Shown here in pieces: positions 63,132-64,000 of a DNA stretch of 64,000 nucleotides. Made by a program: the position numbers and the translations under genes. The notes under the pieces were generated by a model. That model saw only the letters and a list, made by a program, of their open reading frames with translations. It had not been told where the DNA came from and did not search any database. Position 1 is the stretch's first letter; each line of letters opens with the position of its first letter. The DNA is from Gaeumannomyces sp. JS-464 (lineage: Eukaryota; Ascomycota; Sordariomycetes; Magnaporthales; Magnaporthaceae). The stretch covers positions 5,828,001 through 5,892,000 of the forward strand of contig NGZR01000002.1 in assembly GCA_002197995.1 (NCBI GenBank). The letters run 5' to 3'.

Positions 63132-63507
63132 GGATTGGGAGGAGGAAGTTTGCCTGGGCCACGCCGGGACAATAAGAAATGCACAATTCATCCGTACTCT
63201 TCACCAGCGGCGCGTTTAATTCGAAATGTCGGTTTACACTTTGGCATCCTACCTTCAATAGGCTTGAGGTTGCTCTGTCATGGTCGAGACCTCGACTCTA
63301 CACGGGCCTAATCATGCCCACCTCACCCCTTCTGTTCCGCCAACCGCGAGCCGCCAACTACGAACATGCACTCGGCGAGATACCTCAGTCATCTCGGAAG
63401 ATCTTGACAGCTATGGCACGGTATGTACCTGTATATCAAAGTACGGTTCTCAAAGCCGCAGGATCAGTCTACGCAGCAGGCGTGTGCCATTTTTTGATTC
63501 CTGTCTG
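63132..63507. other. Convergent 3' spacer USE1 / KTI12
   Basis: About 375 bp between converging genes, no coding signal of its own. Confidence 0.5.
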
Positions 63508-64000
63508 CTATTCCTCATCCCGAAAGGAGTCGCTGAGGTACCCCACAAAGCTCTCCCGTATTCTGGTAACCGTCATGTTGCCAGCACCCTCAAGACCGAT
63601 GCCGCCCCTGTTTAGGCCGAGGAAGGCTCGTCGCAGCCTCTGGAGCTGCGGTAGCATGACCTTGGCGGCAGGAAGCTCGAGCACAAGATCATCCTCGGCC
63701 TCGCCGCCACCGCCCGTAGCGCGCGGGAACCTGAGGGTCCCGCCGCCCTGTTCCGGCTGCAGCTCCAATATCCTCTTGACGATGTCCTGGGTTTCGCGGT
63801 CCAGTTGATAGAGATGGTCACCTCCGGCGGTGGTCCCCCTCTGGATGGCCACGTTGTTGGGCACTACCTGCTTCCTCCCCGCCCCGGCTATGCTGTCCCA
63901 CAGCTGGCCGAACACCTCCTTGGCGCGCACGTCGTCGTCCTCCCAGACCAGGGCGAACAGGGGGCTGTCCCAGCGGCTCATCGCGTTGGGCTCCTCGTAG
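63508..64000 (-). CDS. KTI12: KTI12, Elongator-associated protein, C-terminal part (5' end beyond window)
   Basis: P-loop ATPase/tRNA-binding partner of Elongator needed for wobble-uridine modification of tRNA. Only about 164 C-terminal residues lie here; the N-terminal P-loop is outside the right edge. Family blocks seen: YEEPNAMSRWDSPLFALVWED, GQLWDSI, NNVAIQRGTT...YQLDRETQDIVKRILE, LPQLQRLRRAFLGLNR, and RIRESFVGYLSDSF close to the stop at 63508. The open frame is intact through the window end. An insertion rich in Gly/Glu (GGGGEAEDDL) separates the two conserved halves. Confidence 0.92.
   Translation of the reverse strand, partial: YEEPNAMSRWDSPLFALVWEDDDVRAKEVFGQLWDSIAGAGRKQVVPNNVAIQRGTTAGGDHLYQLDRETQDIVKRILELQPEQGGGTLRFPRATGGGGEAEDDLVLELPAAKVMLPQLQRLRRAFLGLNRGGIGLEGAGNMTVTRIRESFVGYLSDSFRDEE

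Overview
The window is nuclear DNA from a filamentous ascomycete (Pezizomycotina, most like a Sordariomycete). The evidence is GC-rich coding sequence, many short introns (about 58-99 bp, GT...AG with CTAAC/CTGAC-type branch sites), the fused trpG-trpC-trpF tryptophan gene typical of filamentous fungi, and proteins of clear ascomycete type (NUP188, IRS4, USE1, HAM1-like, FEX1). It is an ordinary euchromatic housekeeping region. I see no transposon, rRNA, tRNA, CRISPR or biosynthetic gene cluster.

Layout from left to right: PEX11-family peroxisome protein (-); ASE1/MAP65 spindle bundler (+); IRS4-like EH-domain protein (+); CSN5 deneddylase (+) converging on mitochondrial glutamyl-tRNA synthetase (-); XDJ1-like DnaJ (+); ribosomal protein eL32 (-); secreted GH78-type alpha-L-rhamnosidase (-); GNAT-like protein (+); a 4.7-kb gene-free stretch; NAD-dependent glutamate dehydrogenase GDH2 (+) converging on the fluoride exporter FEX1 (-); uracil phosphoribosyltransferase FUR1 (+); DNA ligase IV (-); HAM1/BPI-like lipid-binding protein (+); MAK11-like WD40 protein (+); INSIG-family protein (+); TIM9 (+); NUP188 (-); TRP1 (+), with a Gcn4/CPC1-type site in its promoter; a BRCT-WGR protein (+); the USE1 SNARE (+); and the C-terminal part of KTI12 (-) running off the right edge.

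The genes do not form one pathway. They cover organelle biogenesis (PEX11, TIM9, XDJ1, MSE1), nitrogen and amino-acid metabolism (GDH2, TRP1, FUR1), ribosome biogenesis and translation (eL32, MAK11, KTI12), chromosome and nucleus (ASE1, LIG4, NUP188, BRCT-WGR), ER and membrane traffic (INSIG, USE1, IRS4) and ion detoxification (FEX1).

The most striking property of the sequence is that most long, strongly conserved genes are broken by single-base frame changes, often at short homopolymers, in genes that should be essential (eL32, NUP188, GDH2, CSN5). I read this as uncorrected indel errors in the assembly and annotate each gene as one locus, giving the approximate break points. Exon coordinates were worked out by hand from splice signals and family alignments recalled from memory. 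No search was run.
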